Source of the DNA: an uncultured Clostridia bacterium
Lineage (GTDB): Bacteria; Bacillota; Clostridia; Oscillospirales; Acutalibacteraceae
Length of the DNA stretch: 42,425 nt
Direction: 5' to 3'
Assembly: GCA_937884995.1 (NCBI GenBank)
Contig: CAKZZL010000030.1
Span: 1 to 42,425 of the forward strand
A program made the position numbers and the translations under genes. The first letter of the stretch is position 1. Each line of letters opens with the position of its first letter. Positions 33,883 through 41,306 of this stretch are shown piece by piece. The notes below the pieces were generated by a model. It was not told where the DNA came from, searched no databases, and saw nothing but the letters and a program-made list of their open reading frames with translations.

Positions 33883-34152
33883 TTATTCGTATTTTCCCCA
33901 TATAAATGATCCAGACATAAGGCTTACTTTATCTTCGGACACTATCAAAAGTCCGCCTTTTGTATGCCCTATTTTTTCGGATTCATCCGGAAGTGTTACA
34001 TATACGTCGCATTCTTTAACACTTGTGGTGAAAGGAACATGCTTTGCCATTATGGCCAGATCCCCTTCTATTCCCCTTAAAGATATATCCACAGCCTCAT
34101 CATTAAATAGATTGCCCTCGGGTGACGCAATCACAAGGTTAAATGTTGTCAT
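33883..34152 (-). CDS. atpC: ATP synthase epsilon subunit, short form without C-terminal domain
   Basis: An 89-residue epsilon subunit that keeps only the N-terminal beta-sandwich: FNLVIASPEGNLF, IEGDLAIMAKHVPFTT and GGLLIVSEDKVSLMSG are the family landmarks. The usual ~45-residue C-terminal helical hairpin, which in other bacteria binds ATP and inhibits hydrolysis, is missing. The stop codon lies only about 9 bases before the operon terminator, so this is the real gene end and not a frameshift. It overlaps atpD by 4 bases. Confidence 0.92.
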   Translation of the reverse strand: MTTFNLVIASPEGNLFNDEAVDISLRGIEGDLAIMAKHVPFTTSVKECDVYVTLPDESEKIGHTKGGLLIVSEDKVSLMSGSFIWGKYE

Positions 34153-35549
34153 TGCGCATTCCTCTCAGCTTTTTCGACTGCTTCATCAATTGTACCTACA
34201 AAGAGGAAAGCAGATTCAGGAAGATCATCATGTTTGCCTTCTATGATTTCCTTAAATCCTCTTATTGTTTCCTTAAGAGGTACATAAGTCCCCACAAGTC
34301 CAGTATAGTTTTCAGATACATGGAAAGGCTGGGAAAGGAATCTTTGAATCTTACGTGCTCTTGCAACAAGAAGCTTGTCATCATCGGAAAGTTCATCCAT
34401 ACCCATAATAGCGATAATATCCGTAAGTTCGTTATATCTTTGAAGGATACGTTGAACTTCTCTTGCAACTGTATAATGTTCAAGTCCTACAAGATCAGGT
34501 GATAGAATACGGCTTGTGGATTCAAGAGGATCAACAGCCGGATATATGCCCTGGGAAGCTATGCTGCGGGCAAGAACCGTTGTAGCGTCAAGATGGGCAA
34601 ATGTTGTTGCCGGAGCCGGGTCAGTTAAGTCATCGGCAGGCACATATACAGCCTGTACAGATGTAATAGAGCCTTTCTTTGTCGATGTGATTCTCTCCTG
34701 CAAAGCGCCCATTTCATTTGCAAGTGTAGGCTGATAGCCGACTGCGGAAGGCATACGCCCCAAAAGGGCCGAAACTTCCGAACCTGCCTGTGTGAAACGG
34801 AATATATTATCAATGAAAAGAAGAACGTCTTGTTTTTCTTTATCTCTGAAATATTCTGCCATAGTAAGTCCAGAAAGACCTACTCTCATACGTGCTCCCG
34901 GAGGCTCGTTCATCTGTCCGTAAACAAGAGCAGTATTTGAAAGAACGCCTGACTCTTTCATCTCGTTATACAGGTCATTGCCTTCACGAGTTCTTTCACC
35001 GACACCTGTGAATACTGAAAGTCCGCCGTGCTCTTTTGCAATATTGTTAATGAGCTCCATAATGAGGACAGTCTTACCTACGCCTGCGCCTCCGAAAAGT
35101 CCGATCTTACCGCCTTTGGAATATGGGCAGATAAGGTCTATTACTTTTATACCTGTCTCAAGTATCTCAGTAGATGTTGACAAATCTTCAAATGAAGGAG
35201 CCGGACGATGTATATTCCATCTTTCTTCGGTTTCCGGAGCTTCCATATTATCAACAACGTCACCCAGGACATTGAAGATTCTGCCGAGTGTCTGCCTGCC
35301 TACGGGCACACTTATTGACTTGCCTGTATCAATAACTTCGGTTCCGCGGCTGAGTCCGTCCGTAGAAGCCATTGCAATACAGCGGGCCGTATTGTCACCT
35401 ATATGCTGGGCAACCTCGACTGTAAGTTTCTTATCACCGATCATCATTGTCAGTGCGTTATATATAGCGGGGAGCCGACCTTCTTCAAAAGATACGTCAA
35501 CAACCGGTCCCATAACCTGGGAAACGATTCCCATTGATTTTTCCTGCAT
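34149..35549 (-). CDS. atpD: ATP synthase beta subunit
   Basis: A 466-residue catalytic F1 subunit. Walker A GGAGVGKT follows KIGLFGGAG, ALVYGQMNEPPGARMRVGLSGLTMAEYFRD is the family stretch with the catalytic glutamate region, and VLLFIDNIFRFTQAGSEVSALLGRMPSAVGYQPTLA is the Walker B/DELSEED-side signature. GMDELSDDDK is the DELSEED-like loop. The start at 35549 has AGGAG 8 bases upstream; a longer frame from 35567 would overlap atpG. It overlaps atpC by 4 bases. Confidence 0.98.
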   Translation of the reverse strand: MQEKSMGIVSQVMGPVVDVSFEEGRLPAIYNALTMMIGDKKLTVEVAQHIGDNTARCIAMASTDGLSRGTEVIDTGKSISVPVGRQTLGRIFNVLGDVVDNMEAPETEERWNIHRPAPSFEDLSTSTEILETGIKVIDLICPYSKGGKIGLFGGAGVGKTVLIMELINNIAKEHGGLSVFTGVGERTREGNDLYNEMKESGVLSNTALVYGQMNEPPGARMRVGLSGLTMAEYFRDKEKQDVLLFIDNIFRFTQAGSEVSALLGRMPSAVGYQPTLANEMGALQERITSTKKGSITSVQAVYVPADDLTDPAPATTFAHLDATTVLARSIASQGIYPAVDPLESTSRILSPDLVGLEHYTVAREVQRILQRYNELTDIIAIMGMDELSDDDKLLVARARKIQRFLSQPFHVSENYTGLVGTYVPLKETIRGFKEIIEGKHDDLPESAFLFVGTIDEAVEKAERNAQ

Positions 35550-35563
35550 GGATTTCACTCCTC

Positions 35564-36367
35564 TCAATCGCCGCCTCCGGCAACGATTTCCGTTATCTCC
35601 TGAGTAATGGCACCCTGACGTGCCCTGTTATATTGAAGTCTCAGATCATCAATCATTGTCTGAGCGTTCTTACCTGCCGAATCCATTGCTGTTCTGCGGG
35701 CTGCGACTTCCGATGCAAAGCTTTCTTTTAAGGTTGCTATGAGCATAGCAGTAATATACTCAGGTATTGCATCATTTAATATTGTCAGTTCATCAGGCTC
35801 GAATATCATGCTCCTTGTCACACTGTCGGGATTTTCTTCAAGAGGCAAAAGCCATGTAACTTTTGCAACCTGTGACATCATTGAAACATATTCGGTGCTG
35901 ACAATACCCAGTTTATCAAATTCACCATCTGCAAATTCTTTGCAAAGTTTTTCACTCAAAGCACGGGCTTCTTCATATGAAAAGTGTTCCGAGGAATTAA
36001 CTTCTCCGCCGAATCTTTCACATGCCCTTTTTCCTATTGCTATAACCTCAGCATCAGGATATGAAGACATTAATCTGAAGACATTCGCGTTATATCCGCC
36101 TGCAAGTCCCCTGTCACCTGCAATGACAATAAGCTTTGTCCTGCCTGTATCTCTGTATTGCATATACGGGCTTTTTTTGCATTCATTGACAGATGCCAGA
36201 ATATCTACCATATCTCTGATTGCCATGGCATAGTCCCTGCTTTTGGTCATAGCCAGCATTGATTTGCGGATTTTGGATGAAGCCACAAGACCCATGGCCT
36301 TAGTAAGATGCAAAGTGGAATCAACACTTTTGATTCGTGTCCGCAGTGCTTTTATATCTGCTCCCAC
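35564..36367 (-). CDS. atpG: ATP synthase gamma subunit
   Basis: A 267-residue central-stalk subunit, slightly shorter than the usual 285-290. The N-terminal helix DIKALRTRIKSVDSTLHLTKAMGLVASSK and the C-terminal helix ARRTAMDSAGKNAQTMIDDLRLQYNRARQGAITQEITEIVAGG form the coiled coil that rotates inside alpha3beta3. The GDRGLAGGYNANV loop is conserved. The start is a GTG with AGGTGA upstream that overlaps the atpA stop codon. Confidence 0.97.
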   Translation of the reverse strand: MGADIKALRTRIKSVDSTLHLTKAMGLVASSKIRKSMLAMTKSRDYAMAIRDMVDILASVNECKKSPYMQYRDTGRTKLIVIAGDRGLAGGYNANVFRLMSSYPDAEVIAIGKRACERFGGEVNSSEHFSYEEARALSEKLCKEFADGEFDKLGIVSTEYVSMMSQVAKVTWLLPLEENPDSVTRSMIFEPDELTILNDAIPEYITAMLIATLKESFASEVAARRTAMDSAGKNAQTMIDDLRLQYNRARQGAITQEITEIVAGGGD

Positions 36368-36372
36368 TTAAA

Positions 36373-37866
36373 TCACCTCTGCATCTCGCCCAATGCTTTC
36401 TTCAGCATTTCAACATCACTGTCTTCATACTGACCTGTTTCAAACCTGTCAAGCAATGAGCCGTATTTATTCTCAAGTCTCTCATAAAGGGCTGTCTCAT
36501 ATTCATGCACTTTATCAACCGGAACACCGTCAAGATATCCGTTGATAACCGCATAAACTATAGCAACCTGGCAGCCTACCCTTACGGGAGCGTTTTTGTT
36601 TTGTTTGAGCACTTCAACTATTCTTGCGCCGAGTGCAAGTCTTGCTTTTGTATCGGCATCAAGGTCACTTCCGAACTGAGCAAATGCCTGAAGTTCCCTG
36701 TATTGTGAATAGAGAAGTTTAAGTTCTCCGGATACCTTCTTCATAGCCTTAAGCTGTGCGGCTCCGCCGACACGGGATACAGATATACCCGGGTTTATAG
36801 CCGGCATGATACCTGCATGGAAAAGTTCCGTCTCAAGGAATATCTGTCCGTCTGTAATGGATATTACATTTGTCGGGATATATGCAGATACATCGCCTGC
36901 CTGAGTCTCAATAATGGGAAGTGCAGTAATTGAACCTCCGCCGTATTCAGGAGCTACGCAGGCAGCGCGTTCCAAAAGTCTTGAGTGAAGATAGAATACA
37001 TCACCGGGATATGCCTCACGTCCCGGAGGACGTCTTATGAGCAAGGAGAGTGCGCGGTATGCTACTGCGTGTTTTGAAAGATCATCATATATGATAAGTA
37101 CATCCTTACCCTGCTCTCTGAAATATTCAGCAAGAGCACATCCTGAATAAGGAGCAATATATTGCAAAGGAGCACTTTCGGATGCAGAAGCAGATACGAT
37201 TGTCGTATATTCCATGGCACCTGCCTTGTTGAGTTCCTGGGCAAGCTGGACAACAGAAGTTGACTTTTGTCCTATTGCAACATAAATGCAATATACGCCT
37301 TGTCCTTTCTGGTTGATTATAGTGTCAACGGCTATAGTCGTTTTACCTGTCTGTCTGTCGCCTATGATAAGCTCACGTTGGCCGCGTCCGATAGGAATCA
37401 TACTGTCTATAGCCTTAAAGCCTGTCTGAAGAGGAACAGATACTGACTTTCTCTCTATGATACCGGGTGCCTCAGATTCAACAGGACGTGTGTTTGCAGC
37501 CTCAATAGGACCTTTGCCGTCTATCGGATCTCCGAGTGCATTAACAACTCTGCCTAAGAAGTTTTCGCCTACGGGAACAGAGAGTACTTTACCTGTTCTG
37601 TTTACTACAGTTCCCTCACGTATGTTGTTTCTGTCCGAAAGAATAGCTACGGAAACAGTTTCTTCCTCAAGGTTCTGAGCCATACCGAAACTTCCGTCAT
37701 CAAATTCAAGAAGTTCATTTGCCATACAATTACGAAGTCCGTAAACTCTGGCGATACCGTCACCTACAACGATAACACTACCTGTCTCGGTCATCTCTAT
37801 CTTAGATTCGTATCTTTGAATTTCTTCTTTCAGAATGCTGCTTATTTCGTCGCTTTTCTGACTCAT
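36373..37866 (-). CDS. atpA: ATP synthase alpha subunit
   Basis: A 497-residue non-catalytic nucleotide-binding F1 subunit. The Walker A region is GDRQTGKTTIAVDT, with RGQRELIIG before it, and VLIIYDDLSKHAVAYR is the Walker B stretch. PGREAYPGDVFYLHSRLLERAA and SITDGQIFLETELF, then RPAINPGISVSRVGGAAQ-like sequence, are alpha signatures. Length is standard. It overlaps atpH by 4 bases and is 5 bases upstream of atpG. Confidence 0.98.
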   Translation of the reverse strand: MSQKSDEISSILKEEIQRYESKIEMTETGSVIVVGDGIARVYGLRNCMANELLEFDDGSFGMAQNLEEETVSVAILSDRNNIREGTVVNRTGKVLSVPVGENFLGRVVNALGDPIDGKGPIEAANTRPVESEAPGIIERKSVSVPLQTGFKAIDSMIPIGRGQRELIIGDRQTGKTTIAVDTIINQKGQGVYCIYVAIGQKSTSVVQLAQELNKAGAMEYTTIVSASASESAPLQYIAPYSGCALAEYFREQGKDVLIIYDDLSKHAVAYRALSLLIRRPPGREAYPGDVFYLHSRLLERAACVAPEYGGGSITALPIIETQAGDVSAYIPTNVISITDGQIFLETELFHAGIMPAINPGISVSRVGGAAQLKAMKKVSGELKLLYSQYRELQAFAQFGSDLDADTKARLALGARIVEVLKQNKNAPVRVGCQVAIVYAVINGYLDGVPVDKVHEYETALYERLENKYGSLLDRFETGQYEDSDVEMLKKALGEMQR

Positions 37867-38393
37867 TTATTCATCACTTCCTTTATGGTCTGAAGGCGGG
37901 TCTTAAGACTTCCGTCAATCTTGCTGTCATCAAACTCAACAACAATCCCGCCCAGAAGTGTTTCATCAACAGAGCAAGATAGTATTACTTCATGCCCTTT
38001 TTGTTTAGTTAAGTTGGCTTTAAGTTTTTCTTTTTGCTCATCGGTTAAAGGCACAGCACTTTTTACCCTTGCAATCAAAACTTGTCTTCTCTCTCTGTAG
38101 AGTTTGTCAAACTCATTGAATATCTCATTATATGAAGCTATTCTTTTATTCTCCGTGAGCACTGACAAAAAATTTAGTGTATCATCACAAACTTTGCCGT
38201 TAAAGGCATCACGCAAAGATGATACTCTTTCTCTTTTAGGGACATTGGGCGAGAGTAAAAATGATATATATCCTTTGTTACTGTCAAAGACTTCCTCAAT
38301 AAAGTCAATATCTTTATCGATATCATCCAGTGTCCCGTTTTCAAGTCCTACGGTAAAGATTGCCAAACTGTATTCTCTGTTAACGTTACTCAT
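37863..38393 (-). CDS. atpH: ATP synthase delta subunit
   Basis: A 176-residue OSCP/delta subunit joining the peripheral stalk to F1. The N-terminal helical domain begins NREYSLAIF, and the C-terminus VDETLLGGIVVEFDDSKIDGSLKTRLQTI is the conserved end of the family. I use the ATG at 38393 (AGGTGA 6 bases upstream) rather than a GTG at 38402. It overlaps atpF by 8 bases and atpA by 4. Confidence 0.95.
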   Translation of the reverse strand: MSNVNREYSLAIFTVGLENGTLDDIDKDIDFIEEVFDSNKGYISFLLSPNVPKRERVSSLRDAFNGKVCDDTLNFLSVLTENKRIASYNEIFNEFDKLYRERRQVLIARVKSAVPLTDEQKEKLKANLTKQKGHEVILSCSVDETLLGGIVVEFDDSKIDGSLKTRLQTIKEVMNK

Positions 38394-38892
38394 TTTTGTC
38401 ACCTATATTGTCTATAAATGAATCAATGAGTTCTTTATGATCTTCAGCATTAATCTCACGTGAAAGCATTTTCTCAGTAAGTTTTGTCGAAAGATCAATA
38501 ATATCGTCCTTAATATCCTGTTCGGCTTTTCTGCGCTCAAGCTGTGCCTCAGTCTCGGCATCCTTTATGATATCGGATGCTTTGGCTTTGGCATTTGCAA
38601 CTATCTCATCGCCACGCGTGCTTGCCGTATCCGCAGCCTCTTTGATAATCAAATCAGCCTTAGTTTCAGCCTGCGACATCTTTTCTTCCCAAATGGCTTT
38701 GTTTTCATCAGCATTTTTTTGAGCATTTGTTGCATCTTCATATTGCTTTTCAACAGCATCCTGACGATTTTTCAAAAGCTTTTTTACAGGCTTATACAGG
38801 AATTTTCTAATAATTAAAAAGAGAATAAGCAGGTTTGCAAGAGAAATCACTATTTGCCATATATTAACCGAAATGATTTCCAGATTCTGCAT
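38386..38892 (-). CDS. atpF: ATP synthase b subunit
   Basis: A 168-residue peripheral-stalk subunit. One transmembrane helix (about residues 8-28) is followed by a long charged coiled coil rich in Ala, Glu and Lys (about 35-150), as expected for the b dimer. The arginine/lysine-rich RKFLYKPVKKLLKNRQDAV stretch after the membrane helix is typical. It follows atpE by 14 bases. Confidence 0.95.
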   Translation of the reverse strand: MQNLEIISVNIWQIVISLANLLILFLIIRKFLYKPVKKLLKNRQDAVEKQYEDATNAQKNADENKAIWEEKMSQAETKADLIIKEAADTASTRGDEIVANAKAKASDIIKDAETEAQLERRKAEQDIKDDIIDLSTKLTEKMLSREINAEDHKELIDSFIDNIGDKNE

Positions 38893-38906
38893 TTTATCTT
38901 CTCCAA

Positions 38907-39194
38907 TTAGCGTCCGATAATATCAACAAGAATATTTACAAGCATCTTAGGTGCAACGAATAAGAGAAGAAGGCCTGTGACAAATCCGTAAAGACCTGTT
39001 GTCTCTGCGATAGCGCAACCTAAAATCATTGTGGAAGTAACATCACTCTTAGCTTCAGGCTGGCGGCCTATAGCCTCGCAAGCCTTTGCAACTGCGTTAC
39101 CTTCACCGATACCGGGGCCTATACCTGCGATAAGAGCAAGTCCGGCGCCTACAGCACATCCTGCTAAAATAATACCGATAGCAAGTTCAAACAT
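38907..39194 (-). CDS. atpE: ATP synthase c subunit, two-carboxylate Na+-type
   Basis: A 95-residue hairpin of two transmembrane helices forming the rotor ring. GIGPGIGEGNAVAKACEAIGRQPEA covers helix 1 and the polar loop; AETTGLYGF is the ion site of helix 2. Compared with the Na+ ring of Ilyobacter tartaricus, Glu64 is the essential carboxylate, Thr65 and Thr66 replace Ser66/Thr67, Tyr69 matches Tyr70, and Gln32 is replaced by Glu31. Two carboxylates per hairpin are known from the Na+-driven ring of Fusobacterium nucleatum. Na+ coupling is thus inferred. Confidence 0.96.
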   Translation of the reverse strand: MFELAIGIILAGCAVGAGLALIAGIGPGIGEGNAVAKACEAIGRQPEAKSDVTSTMILGCAIAETTGLYGFVTGLLLLFVAPKMLVNILVDIIGR

Positions 39195-39219
39195 TTTAAT
39201 TACCTCCGCGTAATATTAT

Positions 39220-40143
39220 TTAACTGTTTTGACTTTGTCTTCTTGCCAGCTTTGCAAGCCTTTTGGCTTGTCTTTTTTGATAATCTTCATAATCAAAGGC
39301 ACTTGAGACGTTCAGCATTGTAAGCATTGCGAAAATGAAAGCCTGAATGCAGCCACTGAAGACATCAAAATATATTGAAAATACAGCCGGCAGTCCGATT
39401 CTGAAAAACGGGAACTCCCCGAGTTTACCCGGCAGCCATCCGAAGACCGCATTTGAAAGAATCTTAAGTGCGGCAGCAAGCAATGCCGAAATGACTGTAC
39501 CTGATACGATATTGCCGTAATGACGGAATGTCATAGACAATGGTGTGGAGAATTCGCCGAGTATATTAAAAGGCGTAAATACGGGTATAGGCTGTGTAAA
39601 GCCCTTTAGGTAATTTAAGAAACCGCATTTAAGCTTATAATATGTGATGAGAATAAAGACAAGTATTGCCCAGCCTGCGATAACATTCAAATCCGATGTA
39701 GGCGGGAAAAGTCCGAAGAGTGTCATAAGGCTGGAAAAAGCAGATAAAGCCATCATTGCGATTATAAAGGGAGCATATCCCATAAAATGATTGCCCATAT
39801 TATCCTGCACAAGTTTGTCGACTTTCTCTATAATCCATTCTGCAAGATGCTGTCTTTTAAGCGGCGTCTTTTCATTTAATCCATGTGTCATAAAAAGACA
39901 TAAAAAGAAAATAGAAATGATAACAAGCCAGGAGTTAACCTGAGCTTCAGTTATGGGTAAATCCCATTTTAGGCCCAGTTTTGAGAGGGGTATCTCAAAG
40001 AATATCAAAGCACCTGTGATGGAAATACTGTCCTCACTTTGCGGTGTAAACAACACTTTGATTACTATCCCCGTAACTATCGGCAATATCATTCCTGCTA
40101 TAAGCAATATATCTTCAATTTTGAAACGACGGCTCTTTGTCAT
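39220..40143 (-). CDS. atpB: ATP synthase a subunit
   Basis: A 307-residue stator membrane subunit with about five to six hydrophobic helices. The C-terminal helix pair around LSMTFRHYGNIVSGTVISALL contains the essential arginine (FRHYGN), and YFDVFSGCIQAFIFAMLTMLNVSSA is the last helix. A charged C-terminal tail (EDYQKRQAKRLAKLARRQ) follows. The start at 40143 has AAGGTGA about 8 bases upstream; a TTG at 40167 would overlap atpI. Confidence 0.95.
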   Translation of the reverse strand: MTKSRRFKIEDILLIAGMILPIVTGIVIKVLFTPQSEDSISITGALIFFEIPLSKLGLKWDLPITEAQVNSWLVIISIFFLCLFMTHGLNEKTPLKRQHLAEWIIEKVDKLVQDNMGNHFMGYAPFIIAMMALSAFSSLMTLFGLFPPTSDLNVIAGWAILVFILITYYKLKCGFLNYLKGFTQPIPVFTPFNILGEFSTPLSMTFRHYGNIVSGTVISALLAAALKILSNAVFGWLPGKLGEFPFFRIGLPAVFSIYFDVFSGCIQAFIFAMLTMLNVSSAFDYEDYQKRQAKRLAKLARRQSQNS

Positions 40144-40163
40144 GCCTTTGTCACCTTCAAAAA

Positions 40164-40733
40164 TCAATCATCATCTATATCAGAAGAATCCACATCTTCA
40201 TCTGTATCAGAAGAATCTATATCTTCGGATTCTTCATTGTCTTCTTCATCATCTTCGTCTGTATCTTCATCATCTTCATCGTCTGTATCGTTATATGAAT
40301 TTTCAGTCTCTCTTTCAGGGCTCTCGTCTTTAAGCATTTTGTATCTTACCATAATTGCAAATCTCGGGAAAAATGCAGGAAGAAAGAGTGCAATTATATT
40401 TGGGAGAAGTTCAAGAAGTCCATTCTTAGACTGCATATGTATGAGGACTCCGCCCACAATTACAACTGCCATCATGAGATTTCTGAGCATTTGTGAAACT
40501 TTCATCATGGATGCAGCCTGTTGTTCACTTTTATTTACGGCTTTTTGAACCGTAAGTCCCATAATGAAAAAGTTCAAGACAGAAAAAGCAGCCGTAACCA
40601 GATTGTCAAGCAGGATAACCGGAGTCCATCTCCTGCAGACAAGAAATACAGCTTGCAATATAACGGATAAAATAGCAACCCATAATGCAACATAGCCCGT
40701 CTCTTTATATACAGCACTGCTAATTTTTTTCAT
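40164..40733 (-). CDS. atpI: AtpI-like ATP synthase subunit I with long acidic tail
   Basis: About 189 residues, first gene of the atp operon. Four hydrophobic segments fit ATP synthase protein I, an assembly factor for the c ring. After about residue 143 the protein becomes a ~45-residue tail made almost only of Asp, Glu and Ser, partly encoded by a 27-bp repeat. I place the start at 40733 (GGTGA 5 bases upstream); in-frame ATGs at 40760 and 40754 lack a ribosome binding site and lie in or next to a palindrome. The acidic tail is unusual and could bind cations or partner proteins (inference). Confidence 0.75.
   Translation of the reverse strand: MKKISSAVYKETGYVALWVAILSVILQAVFLVCRRWTPVILLDNLVTAAFSVLNFFIMGLTVQKAVNKSEQQAASMMKVSQMLRNLMMAVVIVGGVLIHMQSKNGLLELLPNIIALFLPAFFPRFAIMVRYKMLKDESPERETENSYNDTDDEDDEDTDEDDEEDNEESEDIDSSDTDEDVDSSDIDDD
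40178..40231 (-). repeat. 27-bp tandem repeat in the atpI acidic tail
   Basis: Two imperfect 27-bp units starting at 40178 and 40205, sharing TATCAGAAGAATC, encode DSSD-type nine-residue units. The neighbouring sequence to 40290 is also low-complexity (TCTTCATCATCTTC). Confidence 0.7.
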
Positions 40734-40756
40734 ATGGGTCACCGTCTCTTTCATGA

Positions 40757-40774
40757 GCATATTAGCTAATATGC
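40757..40774. promoter_or_regulatory. 18-bp perfect palindrome in the atp leader
   Basis: GCATATTAGCTAATATGC is a perfect palindrome located a few bases after the predicted atp transcription start and before the chosen atpI start. It could be a repressor operator or form a 5' hairpin that stabilises the mRNA. Confidence 0.5.
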
Positions 40775-40786
40775 AAATGCTAAATT

Positions 40787-40815
40787 ATTATATCAAATCA
40801 AAGTTAGTAAATCAA
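40787..40815 (-). promoter_or_regulatory. sigma-A promoter of the atp operon
   Basis: On the minus strand TTGATT (40810-40815), 17 bases, TATAAT (40787-40792), with a predicted start near 40780. Confidence 0.8.
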
Positions 40816-40835
40816 TGAAAAAGAAACAAAAATAT

Positions 40836-40864
40836 GAATAAGTCCGAAAAAAACGGACTTATTC
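40836..40864 (-). terminator. rho-independent terminator of the yolD-like gene
   Basis: A perfect 11-bp stem (40836-40846 with 40854-40864, GAATAAGTCCG/CGGACTTATTC) starts directly at the yolD-like stop codon; ATATTTTTGTTTC follows on the minus strand. Confidence 0.8.
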
Positions 40865-41290
40865 TCAAATTCCATCAAAAAGGTATGATTCTATCTCAAA
40901 AATGCTGTCAAAACTTATCTCTCCTTTTTCTTCCAAAAGGATGATTCTTTCAAAAGCTTTTATCTTTTTGACTTTATCTTCCAAAGATATATAGGCCCCT
41001 CCGGCTTTGTACGGGTCGGGTCTGAAATATGTTATTTTTATTTTCTCTCCTATGCCCTTTTCTTCGAGAATTTTTAACTTTCTTGCAATCTCGTCTATTG
41101 TCTCATCATCGAGCAACATTTGATTTTCCGTAAGTCTTGCTTTTTCTTCTATCGCAGAATCAAATCCTGTCAGTGCCGCAAAAGGTGAAAACTGGACAGC
41201 CCTGTCATGAGGACTCATATGTGCCCTCTTCTTTGAGACATGATGCGGCATCTCTATTATATCTTTATATTTTTCTCTTGCATCTGCCAT
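40865..41290 (-). CDS. YolD-like protein
   Basis: A 141-residue YolD-like protein, with the family motif RAHMSPHDRAVQFSPFAALTGFD at about residues 22-44. YolD-like proteins are usually encoded next to Y-family polymerases and were suggested to be UmuD-like partners; the role is not proven. It follows the polymerase gene by 16 bases and ends at a terminator, so it closes that operon. An in-frame GTG at 41299 is an alternative start; neither has a strong ribosome binding site, which fits translation coupled to the upstream gene. Confidence 0.88.
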   Translation of the reverse strand: MADAREKYKDIIEMPHHVSKKRAHMSPHDRAVQFSPFAALTGFDSAIEEKARLTENQMLLDDETIDEIARKLKILEEKGIGEKIKITYFRPDPYKAGGAYISLEDKVKKIKAFERIILLEEKGEISFDSIFEIESYLFDGI

Positions 41291-41306
41291 AAATCCCACA
41301 CAGGCT

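Noticed and set aside
33883..33900. Frameshift truncating atpC
   Set aside because: The operon terminator starts about 9 bases after the stop, leaving no space for a lost C-terminal domain.
34978..35607. 209-residue plus-strand open frame opposite atpD
   Set aside because: It is the antisense shadow of a highly conserved ATP synthase gene, has no ribosome binding site and shows no family features.
40039..40548. 169-residue serine-rich plus-strand frame opposite atpI
   Set aside because: The serine run is the antisense reading of the Asp/Glu repeat tail of atpI; no start signal.
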